Of a DNA stretch of 64,000 nucleotides, positions 20,751 to 30,656 are shown piece by piece. The notes under the pieces were generated by a model. The model searched no databases and was not told the DNA's origin. It worked only from the letters and a program-made list of their open reading frames with translations. Each line of letters begins with the position of its first letter. Positions within the stretch are counted from its first letter, which is position 1. The position numbers and the translations under genes are program-made. The DNA is taken from NCBI GenBank assembly GCA_039105265.1, contig JAPFFF010000007.1, positions 1,736,001 through 1,800,000 of the forward strand. The letters are read 5' to 3'. Origin of the DNA: Tritrichomonas musculus (lineage: Eukaryota > Parabasalia > Tritrichomonadida > Tritrichomonadidae).

Positions 20751-22504
20751 GGGTCGAGTTTGAGTATTCAATTTCCTCTCAATTTTGTAAAACTTTTTAG
20801 GTTGAATGAATTTTTTATTTTTTAATTTTATTTTAACATTTGTACTATTCTTGCCTTATTTTAATATAATTGGAGTTTTTTTGGGTTAAATATTTGTTAT
20901 TTATGGAAATATTAAAATATTATTTTTATGCTCTAAAGATTTGCTTTCTCTGCAATCGTACTTTTATTCTTTGATGTATCCATAGTAATATATCTTTTTC
21001 CGAATATTAAACGCTACGATCTCGGGCGGCCATTTTGTTTTATATTTTTGTCCCTCAAAATTGAATATGCATTGAATTTCTCTCAAAACTTATTCTTATC
21101 AAATTTGAATGAAAAAAATCTTCCTCAGAATTTCATTGAATTTTTTTCTAATACAGTAATTGAGAAGGAAAAAATAATGATTAGAAACTCATTCAAACTA
21201 TTTCAATGAGAAAATTTTAATTAATATTTATGATTTTTTATATAAATACTATTTAATTTAAAAATTTTAGTTTAAATATATATCTAGATTTGATTCATTT
21301 TTTTGTTTTCATTGTTATATAATGAATAATAAATATGATCAAATAATTTAACAAGCCAATTTCAGGATTATGCTATAAAAAACTATATTTATTTTTATTA
21401 TTAATTATAATATTATTATTTATTATTTTTAAATTTAATACATTGTTTTTAAATAAGATAAACATACTTTTTTCTTAAATTTTAATCAAAAAAAATTTTC
21501 ACTTTATTTTTTAGTTATAATTTTATGAAAATTTTAAATTCAATTTTTAAGTTTTTTTTTCACAAAATATTTGAGAGAAAATTTTAATTTTTTTAATATC
21601 TTTATCTATTAAGATTAATTTATGTTTTTTATTTATTTTATGATTCATAAATTAATATTTGGATTCATATTAGATTTTATCAAACATTTATAATATTTAT
21701 ATAAGGTGAGAAATGAATGTAAAAATTAAATTTTAAAAATTTTTTTTCAATTTTTTTTTTTAAAATTTTATTAAATTTTGGCAGATTATACAAATATTTT
21801 TACTAAAAAAATCTATCTTTTTTAAATATGAAGCATCAAATATTTCATATGATATCTAATTTTTAATTTTTATTTTTATTTTTAAAAAAATATTAAGAAA
21901 AAAATAATATTCTATCTTTTTACTATTTAGATAGAATATTTATTAATAATTATGCTTATATAGATCATAAAATATAATTATATACTTTGTGATGATGACA
22001 AAAAAGGTGTTTGTTTTTTATTTTAATAAAGTTTGAAATTTACACACAATTTTTTTATAAATTTTATTTATTCAATATAGTATTTATATTATATCTCGAT
22101 TATAATCAATAACTAAAGTTTATTAATTTTTATAATATTATAATATAATATATAAAATGTAGAAATATATTTATATATTAAAAAACATTAAATATAATGA
22201 TATAAAAATATATTTATTTCATTTTAGATTCTGAAGATTCAATATATATAAATATCAATTATCTTGTTAAAAATCTAATAATTAGCATTAATTATATTAA
22301 TAAATATAATTAAATAAGTATAAATACATTTTACATATTAAAAAAGTACACTATAAACATAAAATATTATTGAAAATTAAAATTTAAAGAATAAAAAAAT
22401 TTGAATTATTTTTAATGATAATATCTTATTTTGAAAGAATAAAAATACTAGAGCATTTTAATTCAATTTTTGTGATAATTCAAATTTTCTATTAAACTCG
22501 ACCC
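20751..22504. mobile_element. TTAA-flanked element with GGGTCGAGTTT ends
   Basis: The ends GGGTCGAGTTT (20751-20761) and AAACTCGACCC (22494-22504) are bounded by TTAA at 20747-20750 and 22505-22508. The left TTAA is shared with the right flank of MITE 2. The 1.75 kb interior is AT-rich without any gene. The 11-bp terminal repeat is short, but the shared TTAA logic with two neighbours supports it. Confidence 0.6.
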
Positions 22505-22552
22505 TTAAATTTCTTTCAAAAATTGATCGTTTTTTTGGCGGTTGACCCCTTA

Positions 22553-23449
22553 TCTCAAAAAATTATTCAAAATTTGGAAAAATTCCTTTTAAAAAGTTAT
22601 TTTATCAAATTTGTTAGAACCATTCAAACTTTGTGAGGATTCAAAAAGTTTCATCTTTAATTGAAATTATTATTGTATACCATATAGCTAGTTATTTTAT
22701 AAACAACGATAATAATTGGCAAAATAATATTACATATAACAAACATAATTATTTTGTACTTAATTTAATGCTGAGTATTTTATTTATAAATATATATATA
22801 TATATATATTGATATATTATGTTTCATATAATATTCAAAATTCAATGTTAATATAACTTTTTGATAGATGCTTCTCATGTTTTAAAACATGCTTTTTCAA
22901 TCCAAAAAATATTAAAAAATTTCAATTAACTTATTTACCATTATTTTTATTTTTCTCAATTTTTAAAAAATTTATTTTTTTTACCAAATTTCTGATTAAA
23001 ATAACTTATGCAATATTTATTTTTTTAAATTAATTTATCGATAAAAAAATACTAATGTATTTGATATATAGTAATTTTACAATTTTTTGCATTCAATTTA
23101 ATATTGAAATTTTGAATCAATACAAGTGTTTACAAAAATGGTGGATCGTGGAACTAAAAGAAAAATAAAGATGGATGTAATTTAAAATATTTATTACCAA
23201 ATAAACATTTCATAAGGAAATAGCGTAATAAGGAAAGATATATTTAATTATTTCAATTTTATATTTGGATATTAAAATTGAAATGACTTGTTTTTAATAA
23301 AATTTTTCAAAATTTCATAATTTACATTTTTAAGCATTTCTATGGAATTTAAAGAGAGAATTCTTGATATTATTTTATGATTTTAATAAAGTCCAAAAAG
23401 TTAAACTTTTTCAATAATTAGTACATTTGTTTTTAAAAAAAAAATTTTA
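22553..23449. other. Intergenic, upstream of Myb gene
   Basis: This is AT-rich sequence with a short (TA)n near 22791-22810. No gene is visible. The last 60 bases before the Myb start contain both AAAAAGTT and AACTTTTT (about 23394-23412), the motif seen before several other genes of the window. Confidence 0.5.
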
Positions 23450-24133
23450 ATGAATCCTCAACAGTATCTCCAGCAACTTCTTTATACAGGGAACAAGAGA
23501 TTTACTGAATTTGAGGATCAGAAACTCCGAGAGCTAGTTGAGCAGTTTGGTCCGAGGAGATGGCGCAGAATTGCTCAATTAATGCCTGGCAGAACAGCAA
23601 GGCAATGCCGAGATCGTTACTGCAATTATCTTTCACCAGATTTTTATAATGAAAAATGGACGGATGAGGAAGATAATCTTTTGATAGAGAAACATAAAGA
23701 ACTTGGTCCGCAATGGGTGAAGATAGCTGCATTTTTCCCAGGAAAGAATGCTAATAATATTAAAAATAGATGGAATTATCGTGTTTCTAGAATGGTACAA
23801 CAAAAAGAAAAGGATCAAGAAAATGATAAAACTGCTGGAAATCAAACAGACAATGAAAAAAATGTTCCTAGTACTATTAATAAATTACATGAAATTAGGA
23901 CTAACAGCATATTACATATTTCGCCTTCGTTAACTATAACCCTTTTAGAACCAGATGATCTCACCATCGAAAAAGATGAACTAGAAAGAGGTAAAAGTAA
24001 ATTTATTCCACCTGATCTCTTCACATCATCTCAGACATTTTCATCAAGTTTATCAAGTGGAGAAAAACCCAAAATTTTATTCCCACCTATTTCAAAACTC
24101 TTAGATGGAAAATCAATAGGTTCTTTATTCTGA
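23450..24133 (+). CDS. Two-repeat Myb DNA-binding protein
   Basis: The 227-residue protein contains two adjacent Myb/SANT repeats. The first spans about residues 15-62 (RFTEFEDQKLRELVEQFG, WRRIAQLMPGRTARQCRDRYCNYL) and the second about 66-115 (EKWTDEEDNLLIEKHKELG, WVKIAAFFPGKNANNIKNRWNYR). Recognition helices (ARQCRDRY, ANNIKNRW) are well conserved. This R2R3 arrangement with a short Ser-rich tail is the common form of Myb transcription regulators in trichomonads, where several bind adhesin-gene and initiator-region promoters. It is presumably nuclear. The target genes cannot be deduced. It sits alone at the edge of the gene desert. Confidence 0.92.
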   Translation: MNPQQYLQQLLYTGNKRFTEFEDQKLRELVEQFGPRRWRRIAQLMPGRTARQCRDRYCNYLSPDFYNEKWTDEEDNLLIEKHKELGPQWVKIAAFFPGKNANNIKNRWNYRVSRMVQQKEKDQENDKTAGNQTDNEKNVPSTINKLHEIRTNSILHISPSLTITLLEPDDLTIEKDELERGKSKFIPPDLFTSSQTFSSSLSSGEKPKILFPPISKLLDGKSIGSLF

Positions 24134-26026
24134 TAATTAATTTATTATTAACTTGTTGTTTGATATTATATAAAAGTGTTTGTTATATACCAAGTAAGTT
24201 TTTTTTTTTAATCAATTGTTTGATATTCTTGGTTACATTTTTGCCTTACGTCTAAACAATATTTACTGATACATTAAAAAGAATTAAAAACATTTAAGGT
24301 AATCAAATAATAACTCAGTATTTTAAATTTATATCTCTCATTAAAAAAATTTTTGTTTTTAGGGTAGGCTAATATGATCAAACTTTTTGAAAAGCTTATT
24401 TTCACTGAGTTTATACAAAAATCATTTCTAGTAGAAAATTTGCATTTTTCTAAAAATAGTTAAATAATATTTAACATAGATATACATTAACAATTATACA
24501 TAAACTATTTTTTATATATCTGAAATATATGATGCGATATAAAAAAAAAAAACTGTATAGAAGTTTTCGTTTGCTCAAGAGGAAAAGTTTTAATATGCAT
24601 CATTTAAATCTTATATTATCATTTTCAAAAAAATTTAACGAGTAGAATTTTGGTTGACATGCCTCTTTTTCAGTTAAAAATTTTAAAGATTAAAATTATA
24701 ATTTCAACTCGAAAACAAATGATCAAACAATAATGAATTATCATAAATACACAACATGCGAATACCAATCAATTGCATTGAGAATTTTTGAGGAATTAAG
24801 TAAAGAAAACTCAATATTCATAAATATCTTTTTTTGTCCTATCACTCAAAATATCATTATAAATGTTACTGATTTTATAAATTATAAAATTATTTTTTGG
24901 TTTTTTTGTCTAAAAAATATAAATACACCCATTTTTTTATTTTTAACGATTTTTAAAAAAGTTACGTTAAAAATCCGTTAATTAAAAATGTGATGTAAAA
25001 AAAGTAAAGGTTACTAGTGATAATTGCTATAGTCTACTGGAAAACCCTCTACCATTTTTATTCACCTATTTTTGGCCTTTAATGGTTGCAAAAAGTACGT
25101 TGGTGGAAAACCTACATACCATTTTCTATTCAATTTTTCGAAAAAAAAATTGAATGGATTGCATTTTTAAATACTAATATCTAAATATAAAATAAACATT
25201 TTTCAAATAATAATAATTATTTTATCAAATTAACATTTTATCTATATGTATATATAATATTCTAATTCCAACTCTTTTATATAGAGATTTGGTAAGGGGT
25301 TTTTCCTTTTGGTAGGAGGGTTTTACTCTAGAGTATATTGTTTTTCAATACTTTACAAATGTAAAACCGCTCAAAACCCGATACCATCGTTTCAACTAAA
25401 TAATTTGATAAAGAATATATTTATCTTCATGAGTTTAAAATAAATCATTTATTAATTTAATATACCACATTAATATTTATTTATAAATTTATTTTATTTT
25501 ATATTTTGGAGAATATTATTTAATTTTAGGGATAAAATGAATTTATGAAAAATGAATGGACATTTATAATCAGAAAAAATCAAATGATAATATCTCAAGA
25601 ATAAAAGATTAAAAAATGACACAATATATTTACTAAATGAAAATAAAGTTTAATAAAAATTTAAATATAATAATCTAAAAATAACCATCATTTCTCTAAA
25701 ACAATAACACTTATCAAAATTTCTATTTTTCAATACCGATAATATTTATCTCAAAATTCCAGAGAAATCGTAAAAAATTTCATAAATTATGATGTTCAGT
25801 TTTTCTGTAAAGTAAAAAATATTTTCTATTGAATTACTCTTAGCGGATTTAAAATTTGAGAATCTATCAAAAAGAGACTTTTATCATTCAAAATAATGTT
25901 ATCTCATCAAAAAGTTAACAATTCAATTTTATTTTTAACCAAAAAGGTCGATAATATATTGGCTGAAAAGGTCAAAATAATTGAAGGATATCATTAACAA
26001 TAATTGTGAATATTTAATATTATTTA
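24134..26026. other. Gene-less stretch with a few repeats
   Basis: Contains the dispersed repeat at about 24961-25013 (partner near 13141-13190) and a possible small inverted-repeat element at about 25028-25337. An 82-codon plus-strand frame at 24733-24981 is Ile/Phe-rich and matches nothing I know, so it is not called. AAAAAGTTAAC at about 25910-25920 lies upstream of the next gene. Confidence 0.5.
25028..25337. mobile_element. Possible small inverted-repeat element
   Basis: The left end TATAGTCTACTGGAAAACCC is followed by TCTACCA. The right end, read inward on the other strand, is TATACTCTAGAGTAAAACCC followed by TCCTACCA. The match is imperfect but spans about 27 bases in an AT-rich background. 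A GGTGGAAAACCTACATACCA segment inside the left part repeats the theme. No coding frame. Confidence 0.4.
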
Positions 26027-26728
26027 ATGAGTAAATCATCAACTACCGCCAGAAATCGCAAAAACCATGATCCAAAACCTGAAGACAAAAGTAACATAGT
26101 GGATCCAAAAAGTCAAGACGATAAGAAAGATAAGAAATACAATAACAATCCAATGAACCCAGCTAATTTGCTTACCATATCAAGACTTCCTTTATTATTT
26201 CTTTGCGTAATTTTATTATACTATCCAACTCGCTGGGGTGCTACATTCGCTTGCATTGTTTATGCTATCGCATCCATTACAGATTGGCTTGATGGCTATG
26301 TAGCTCGCAAATGGCGTTTTAAATCAGATCTTGGTGCTTTTATGGATGCTCTCATGGATAAAATATTCACTCTTGGCGTTTTTACATCTCTTCTCGTTTT
26401 AGATATATTACCACGCCATGCACTTTTCTGCGTGCTACTTATAATATCACGTGAATTTACAATTACTGGTTTAAGGACTGTTGCCGCATCAAAAAATGTT
26501 GTTATTCCAGCTCAAGGCGAAGGAAAAATAAAAACAGCTCTTCAGATGATTTCAACAACGTGCTTACTCATATGGTTTGCACTCAAACGCGATTTTTACT
26601 TTAAATACACACTTGAAGATATTATGTGGATATACTACCTTGGATATATAATGTTCCTTTTGGCTACTGTACTAACTTTTGTTTCAGGTGTTATTTATCT
26701 AATTCGTTTTCGATTTGTAATAATGTAA
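26027..26728 (+). CDS. CDP-diacylglycerol-glycerol-3-phosphate 3-phosphatidyltransferase (bacterial PgsA type)
   Basis: The 233-residue membrane enzyme has a charged, disordered N-terminus of about 40 residues. The family opening NPANLLTISRLPL (44-56) follows, then the full CDP-alcohol phosphotransferase signature: D86, D89-G90, A93-R94, G103, D107 and D111, with exact family spacing. Several hydrophobic spans follow. The overall sequence (NLLTISR, ISREFTITGLRTVAASK, QGEGKIKTALQM) matches bacterial PgsA rather than eukaryotic inositol or choline transferases. The expected reaction is CDP-diacylglycerol plus glycerol-3-phosphate giving phosphatidylglycerophosphate and CMP. The location may be ER or hydrogenosome; the hydrophilic N-terminus does not settle it. 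A bacterial origin, ancient or by transfer, is inference. Confidence 0.9.
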   Translation: MSKSSTTARNRKNHDPKPEDKSNIVDPKSQDDKKDKKYNNNPMNPANLLTISRLPLLFLCVILLYYPTRWGATFACIVYAIASITDWLDGYVARKWRFKSDLGAFMDALMDKIFTLGVFTSLLVLDILPRHALFCVLLIISREFTITGLRTVAASKNVVIPAQGEGKIKTALQMISTTCLLIWFALKRDFYFKYTLEDIMWIYYLGYIMFLLATVLTFVSGVIYLIRFRFVIM

Positions 26729-27205
26729 TTTTTTGGTTATATATTTTAAACAAACTATTAATGTTCTGAATTTTTTTTTTTTAATATGATGAATAAACAC
26801 ATTATACAATTAATTTTTATATAAGAAATAATCAAGGCCAGTTTGTAAATCCTATTTGCTCATTATCTTTTTTTGGGTTTAGAAAACATCTTACTTTAAA
26901 GGAAATAATTTAATTATTATAATTAATATTTTTATGTTTTTTTCAAAAAAGATATAAAGATGTGAATTTGGGCAAAATAGATGGATATAACATTAGTATT
27001 ATTTTTACATCATAGCAAAAATTTAAAATCACAATTTTTAATGTTTGTAAACAACAATGCGAATAATATTTAGCATTATTTTCACATTATATGATAATAA
27101 TAATTGTTACTTTCTTATTTATTTTCAATGTATAGCTTTTTTTAAAATTAATATAGAAATTCATATTAAAAGCAAATAAGATAATTAAATCAAATAAATA
27201 ACATT
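26729..27205. other. Convergent intergenic spacer
   Basis: This is AT-rich spacer between the 3' ends of the PgsA-type gene and the Glu-repeat protein gene. No gene, RNA or repeat is recognisable. Confidence 0.5.
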
Positions 27206-30200
27206 TTAACATACAGGCATAATTTTCTCATAATTATAATTATTATGATAAACCGCATCGTTCTCTTCATTTATGTTTTCTTCTTCATCATTTCCAGCTT
27301 CTTCATTTTTATTCTCTTCTTCATTTTTATTCTCTTCTTCGTTTTTATTCTCTTCTTCATTTTTAGTCTCTTCTTCGTTTTTATTCTCTTCTTCGTTTTT
27401 ATTCTCTTCTTCGTTTTTATTCTCTTCTTCGTTTTTATTCTCTTCTTCATTTTTATTCTCTTCTTCGTTTTTATTCTCTTCTTCGTTTTTATTCTCTTCT
27501 TCATTTTTAGTCTCTTCTTCGTTTTTAGTCTCTTCTTCATTTTTATTCTCTTCTTCGTTTTTATTCTCTTCTTCGTTTTTATTCTCTTCTTCATTTTTAG
27601 TCTCTTCTTCGTTTTTATTCTCTTCTTCGTTTTTATTCTCTTCTTCGTTTTTATTCTCTTCTTCGTTTTTATTCTCTTCTTCGTTTTTATTCTCTTCTTC
27701 ATTTTTATTCTCTTCTTCGTTTTTATTCTCTTCTTCGTTTTTATTCTCTTCTTCGTTTTTATTCTCTTCTTCATTTTTATTCTCTTCTTCGTTTTTATTC
27801 TCTTCTTCATTTTTATTCTCTTCTTCGTTTTTATTCTCTTCTTCATTTTTATTCTCTTCTTCATTTTTATTCTCTTCTTCATTTTTATTCTCTTCTTCGT
27901 TTTTATTCTCTTCTTCGTTTTTATTCTCTTCTTCATTTTTATTCTCTTCTTCATTTTTATTCTCTTCTTCGTTTTTATTCTCTTCTTCGTTTTTATTCTC
28001 TTCTTCGTTTTTATTCTCTTCTTCATTTTTATTCTCTTCTTCATTTTTATTCTCTTCTTCATTTTTAGTCTCACTATTCTTATTTTTGATAGGCAGAGTG
28101 AATCCGAAATCATCAGGATTGAAAGCCAGATTTTTACCAATTTCTTGATTTTCAATATCATTTGGCAGCTCAAGTTCGCTGAAAATCCCAATCTCTATTT
28201 CACTAACTGGGATGACAATAGGCACCACTTTCTTTTCAAAATCATTGACATCTTCTTCCTCTTTAATTTCTTCTTCCTCTTCAATTTCTTCTTCTTGTTT
28301 AATTTCTTCTTCCTCTTTAATTTCTTCTTCCTCTTTAATTTCTTCTTCTTGTTTAATTTCTTCTTCCTCTTCAATTTCTTCTTCCTCTTTAATTTCTTCT
28401 TCTTGTTTAATTTCTTCTTCCTCTTTAATTTCTTCTTCCTCTTCAATTTCTTCTTCCTCTTTAATTTCTTCTTCCTCTTTAATTTCTTCTTCTTGTTTAA
28501 TTTCTTCTTCCTCTTTAATTTCTTCTTCCTCTTTAATTTCTTCTTCAATTTCTTCTTCTTGTTTAATTTTTTTGCTTTCATCGATAAATCCGTCATGAAA
28601 CGTCACATCGAAAACATCATCAGGGGTGTCATACACTGTGTACAGCGATGGCCTCTTCCCTCCCATCAGGTCGGCCAATGCATGCAGTATCACGTCGATC
28701 TGCTTTTCAAGCTCAACGATGCTCAAGTTCTGACTAAGCTCAATTTTTTCTTTGAATTTGAAAATGTAACTCAATAATACGTGATTATCCTGAATTTTAT
28801 GTGACTCAAGCACAGAAATTTTTTTCTCAATTTCATTCATATTTTTGTCAATTTCAAATTTCGCCAAATTGAATTGACTTTTCACCTTTACGTAGTTTTT
28901 TTCCAAATTTTGAATAGCTCTGTTTGTTTGATCATTGAATGAAAAAACAGTTGATTCAATATTTGTGATATCTGACTCATATTTATCGATTTTATCAACA
29001 AAAGTTGTGAGAATGTTATTTTCTTCTCTTGAAGGTGAAATAGCAAGGTCAAATTCATTTATTTCTTTTTTGACTATTTTTGAAAGCCTGGATTTAAATG
29101 ATTTGTTTTGTACTTTTAGCTCATTGTATACAGCTTCATCAAAATTCTTGTATTTTTGTTTAATTTGCTCTGTATTTTCTTTTCGTGTAGATGCTTCAAT
29201 ATGTAAAGCATCTTCTATTAAATCAAATGCACTGCCAGATATCGTTTTCATGTCATTCATTGTTTCTATAATTTCATCTCGAATGCTTCGAAAATCATTC
29301 TCTGACTGCGTGATTAGTAGATCAAGTCTATCATTTTGTTCATTTAAAAGCGAATCAACTTTATCTTGAATTTCATTGACTGATGAAGATATTGATGATT
29401 TTAATGATTCAAGCGATTCCTTGAATGAATTCGATAATGTTTGATTTTCTTCAATGATTTGAGTAATAGATGACAAAACCTTTTGATTTAAAGCGTTTGC
29501 TTGTTCCGAAAGCTGTTTACTAACAGAATTACGATATTCACTTTGAGTCTGAATTTCTTTTGCTAAGAAATTAGAATAATCTGTCATTAAAGAAGATATA
29601 TTTGAATTAAGATCGGAAAAATTTTGGGTCAAATTCGCATCAAATGCATTTAATTCCTCACTTCTTTTTTGAACTGCTTCTTCAACAGTAGTATTTTTTT
29701 TTTCGACTGAGGTTATTTTGTTAATTGATTTTTCATAATTTGATAAATAACGCAAATTTTCATTTTTCAACGAAGTTAGTTGACTTTTTAAATTACTTGA
29801 ATATTCTGAAAATTTACTTGAGAATGATGCAAAAGAATTGGATGTCGAAGAAACTTTATCGCGAATATTATTATGTTCATTGTTGAAGGATATACTATGA
29901 AAATCAATTATCTGCTTTTGATTTTTAAATATTTTTGCTGCTTTCGAAGATTTTTGAGGTATTTCTAATTTCGTTAATTCATTTATGCTGGATTGAATCT
30001 GCGATATAACATTTTGAATAGTTTGATACTGTTGTTCAATTGAAGATTGACCTTCATATATTTTTTCAATATTTTCTTGCTGAGCAAATATTTGTTTTTC
30101 AATATTTTGAATTCTTTGACTGAATTTAGATGTATCAATTGCATTTGGATTTCCTATTTTTAAAGATAATAAAGGTGATAATTTAGACACACTGCTTTTA

Positions 30201-30580
30201 GAGGCTAGAGTAATATTTATAGGCGCAAGAGATGTTGGAATATAATCAGGATTTTGTTGAGAAATATTAATGCGACTTGATTGCTTTGAATTATTAGATA
30301 ATGCAAAAGTATTCGTAAATAAATTATTATTTAAAATAGTATTTGAGTTCGGATATATAATCGGGTTTAAACTTAAATCTGTTTTAAAATTTTGCGGATT
30401 CACAATATTTGGATTATTTAATTGATGAAATGACGTGGCATCATTAGCTGATGTTGAATAAGGTGAAGGCGATTTAGGTCTTCGCGCCTTTTCTTCAATT
30501 TGCTTTTGGAGATCAGCCATATATTGCGCTTTTTGTTGCTCTCTCAGTGCTAATATTCGATCTCCATCAGCGCCAAACAT
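27206..30580 (-). CDS. Coiled-coil protein with two Glu-rich six-residue repeat arrays
   Basis: The 1124-residue protein starts with LREQQKAQYMADLQKQIEEK, a pattern seen near the N-termini of some microtubule/centrosome-associated proteins. It is followed by a Ser/Asn-rich linker and a long coiled coil (about residues 160-620). A short globular-looking segment (LADLMGGKRPSLYTVYDTPDDVFDVTF) precedes two arrays. Array one (about 673-775) is built on IKEEEE, with Q and E variants. Array two (about 835-1097) is built on NKNEEE with occasional T for N. Each unit is 18 bp, so arrays can change length without frameshift. Function is unknown; a structural cytoskeletal role is inference. It is divergent from the Qa-SNARE gene, with 76 bp between start codons. 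Confidence 0.85.
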   Translation of the reverse strand: MFGADGDRILALREQQKAQYMADLQKQIEEKARRPKSPSPYSTSANDATSFHQLNNPNIVNPQNFKTDLSLNPIIYPNSNTILNNNLFTNTFALSNNSKQSSRINISQQNPDYIPTSLAPINITLASKSSVSKLSPLLSLKIGNPNAIDTSKFSQRIQNIEKQIFAQQENIEKIYEGQSSIEQQYQTIQNVISQIQSSINELTKLEIPQKSSKAAKIFKNQKQIIDFHSISFNNEHNNIRDKVSSTSNSFASFSSKFSEYSSNLKSQLTSLKNENLRYLSNYEKSINKITSVEKKNTTVEEAVQKRSEELNAFDANLTQNFSDLNSNISSLMTDYSNFLAKEIQTQSEYRNSVSKQLSEQANALNQKVLSSITQIIEENQTLSNSFKESLESLKSSISSSVNEIQDKVDSLLNEQNDRLDLLITQSENDFRSIRDEIIETMNDMKTISGSAFDLIEDALHIEASTRKENTEQIKQKYKNFDEAVYNELKVQNKSFKSRLSKIVKKEINEFDLAISPSREENNILTTFVDKIDKYESDITNIESTVFSFNDQTNRAIQNLEKNYVKVKSQFNLAKFEIDKNMNEIEKKISVLESHKIQDNHVLLSYIFKFKEKIELSQNLSIVELEKQIDVILHALADLMGGKRPSLYTVYDTPDDVFDVTFHDGFIDESKKIKQEEEIEEEIKEEEEIKEEEEIKQEEEIKEEEEIKEEEEIEEEEEIKEEEEIKQEEEIKEEEEIEEEEEIKQEEEIKEEEEIKEEEEIKQEEEIEEEEEIKEEEDVNDFEKKVVPIVIPVSEIEIGIFSELELPNDIENQEIGKNLAFNPDDFGFTLPIKNKNSETKNEEENKNEEENKNEEENKNEEENKNEEENKNEEENKNEEENKNEEENKNEEENKNEEENKNEEENKNEEENKNEEENKNEEENKNEEENKNEEENKNEEENKNEEENKNEEENKNEEENKNEEENKNEEENKNEEENKNEEENKNEEENKNEEETKNEEENKNEEENKNEEENKNEEETKNEEETKNEEENKNEEENKNEEENKNEEENKNEEENKNEEENKNEEENKNEEETKNEEENKNEEENKNEEENKNEEAGNDEEENINEENDAVYHNNYNYEKIMPVC
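27287..28070 (-). repeat. 18-bp tandem array coding for NKNEEE
   Basis: About 43 tandem 18-bp units lie in the 3' part of the coiled-coil gene. Units are almost identical, differing mainly in GAA/GAT-type third positions and an occasional Asn-to-Thr change. This suggests recent expansion and contraction by unequal exchange or slippage. Exact copy number is at risk of assembly error. Confidence 0.9.
28255..28568 (-). repeat. 18-bp tandem array coding for IKEEEE/IEEEEE/IKQEEE
   Basis: About 17 units of 18 bp encode Ile-(Lys/Glu)-(Glu/Gln)-Glu-Glu-Glu. The unit types alternate in higher-order patterns, so larger blocks have been duplicated. One shortened unit lies near the N-terminal side of the array. 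It precedes a second array with a different unit in the same protein. Confidence 0.9.
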
Positions 30581-30656
30581 TGTATATCTTAAAAAACGAT
30601 TCTTAAGAATTTTTCTTTCTTTTTTCTTTAACTAAATCTCTCTTGTATTTTTTTAT

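Larger units (their letters stand above)
16572..22550. mobile_element. Outermost element of a nested stack (AGGGG...CAACCGCCA ends)
   Basis: The ends AGGGGAGCAACCGCCA (16572-16587) and TGGCGGTTGACCCCT (22536-22550) are inverted copies with a small indel. They are flanked by TA at 16570-16571 and 22551-22552. Everything between is non-coding and largely made of other elements with their own terminal repeats (16700-20172, 16958-19794, 20244-20480, 20509-20746, 20751-22504). After removing these the remaining outer element is only a few hundred base pairs. The short imperfect ends make this the least certain layer, but the GC-rich CAACCGCC block is conspicuous in such AT-rich DNA. Confidence 0.55.

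Noticed and set aside
23502-24024. Minus-strand frames opposite the Myb gene
   Set aside because: They are shadows of the Myb coding sequence without any domain of their own.
24733-24981. 82-codon plus-strand frame upstream of the PgsA-type gene
   Set aside because: It is rich in Ile, Phe, Asn and Lys as expected by chance, matches no family, and overlaps a dispersed repeat at its end.
27245-28777. Long plus-strand and alternative minus-strand open frames over the Glu-repeat gene
   Set aside because: They exist only because 18-bp units repeat without stops; the products are monotonous Phe/Ser- or Lys-rich strings, while the declared frame continues into a normal coiled-coil protein with a sensible start.
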